Origin: an uncultured Prevotella sp.
GTDB lineage: Bacteria; Bacteroidota; Bacteroidia; Bacteroidales; Bacteroidaceae
Length of the DNA stretch: 6,092 nt
Reading direction: 5' to 3'
NCBI GenBank assembly: GCA_900551985.1
Contig: URYG01000192.1
Location: 1-6,092, forward strand
How positions within the stretch are numbered: the first letter of the stretch is position 1; every line of letters starts with the position of its first letter. Shown here one piece after another: positions 5,786 through 6,092 of this stretch. Made by a program: the position numbers and the translations under genes. Under the pieces are notes generated by a model, which worked only from the letters and a program-made list of their open reading frames with translations, was not told the DNA's origin and did no database searches.

Positions 5786-6001
5786 CGATTGAGCCGCACT
5801 TATCCTAACTTGATGACCCAGGAGGGCATTGGAGGCAATGAGGAGATGCCTGCAGCTGATCACAACTACAATGATGATCCATCTTTGCAGACTCGCACCA
5901 AGGTTTCTTCTACTGTGGTGAATGTCAAGGCGGGCAAGCAGCTGAAGCTTCATCTGCAGGCTTCGGGAGGTGCAGCCCTGAGATTTGTTCCACTACAATA
6001 A
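5786..6001 (+). pseudogene. Decayed C-terminal remnant of a GH97 family glycoside hydrolase
   Basis: The frame from 5786 to TAA at 5999-6001 holds two separate pieces of a GH97 enzyme. The first, about 5789-5866, reads SRTYPNLMTQEGIGGNEEMP and ends in a DHN element; this is the conserved active-site region of GH97, normally in the second half of the catalytic barrel. The second, from about 5867, reads YNDDPSLQTRTKVSS and then KAGKQLKLHLQASGGAALRF, the typical last beta-sandwich strands of the family. The usual intervening sequence, well over 100 residues including LPFTR, is missing, as are all upstream domains (intact GH97 enzymes are roughly 650-740 aa). An in-frame TAG (5783-5785) precedes the fragment and only a TTG could start it. 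It cannot be a working enzyme. Intact relatives are calcium-dependent periplasmic alpha-glycosidases. Calling it a pseudogene is safe; the exact junction is approximate. Confidence 0.8.
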
Positions 6002-6030
6002 AATAGAATCAGATAATGGCGTTTGGTTAC

Positions 6031-6051
6031 TATATCCTGCCACAGGATATA
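6031..6051. repeat. Perfect 9-bp hairpin downstream of the GH97 remnant
   Basis: TATATCCTG (6031-6039) and CAGGATATA (6043-6051) are perfect inverted copies around a CCA loop. On the plus strand the stem is followed by A residues rather than T, so it is not a standard terminator in either direction. It lies 30 bases past the GH97 stop and may be a 3'-end stabilising hairpin or a protein site. Confidence 0.5.
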
Positions 6052-6070
6052 AAAAATGTTATAATATGGC

Positions 6071-6092
6071 GGCTTTCATACCCATGAAAGCC
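6071..6092. terminator. Perfect 9-bp hairpin at the window edge, possible terminator
   Basis: GGCTTTCAT (6071-6079) pairs perfectly with ATGAAAGCC (6084-6092) around ACCC. The window ends with the stem, so whether a T run follows cannot be seen. Its place about 70 bases after the GH97 stop suits a terminator of that old gene, or of an opposing gene further right. On the minus strand the bases after the stem read GCCATATT, with no U run, so plus orientation is more likely. Confidence 0.4.

Noticed and set aside
1..6092. CRISPR array, tRNA, rRNA or transposase
   Set aside because: No spaced direct-repeat array, no cloverleaf, no rRNA-like stretch and no transposase motif was found on either strand.

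Overview
The window most likely comes from a Bacteroidales genome of the Prevotella/Bacteroides type. Three things suggest this: a C-terminal remnant of a GH97 glycoside hydrolase (a family concentrated in Bacteroidetes), an exact TAnnTTTG promoter box of the Bacteroidetes sigma factor, and real starts that lack Shine-Dalgarno sequences. Nothing here allows a species call.

The core is a two-gene Type III restriction-modification operon on the minus strand: mod (586 aa, 3104-4864), then res (891 aa, 425-3100). Mod carries DPPY and FxGxG motifs in the beta-class order. Res carries a superfamily 2 helicase/translocase and a C-terminal PD-(D/E)xK nuclease. In this class Mod methylates adenine in an asymmetric site, and the Mod-Res complex cleaves unmodified DNA after ATP-driven communication between sites. 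Both genes look intact, are in the same frame, and are separated by one TAG stop plus one codon. The middle third of mod, its target-recognition region, is far more AT-rich than the flanks, which suggests replacement by recombination.

Upstream of mod (4865-5241) is a 377-bp gap without a convincing gene. Its mod-proximal half (4911-5099), read as minus-strand RNA, forms nested helices in which one segment can pair with either of two partners. Five of the six non-Watson-Crick positions of the plus strand become G-U wobbles on the minus strand, which points to an RNA made towards mod. It could be a switching leader, a free-standing RNA or a structured repeat. This is the least explained part of the window.

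Further upstream, also on the minus strand, is a small unit: a -7 box (5638-5645), a possible 26-aa ORF (5527-5607) and a DUF2442 protein (5242-5514). Beyond it, on the plus strand, a decayed GH97 fragment (5786-6001) has lost its N-terminal part and an internal block, and two perfect hairpins follow it.

On the left, 1-424 has no convincing complete gene. It holds a plus-oriented terminator (298-342), a minus-oriented terminator candidate ending in seven U (127-185) that would close the R-M transcript, a 17-bp palindrome, three GTTAAC copies and possibly the start of another minus-strand gene leaving the window. The picture is a defence cassette set among decayed or accessory DNA.
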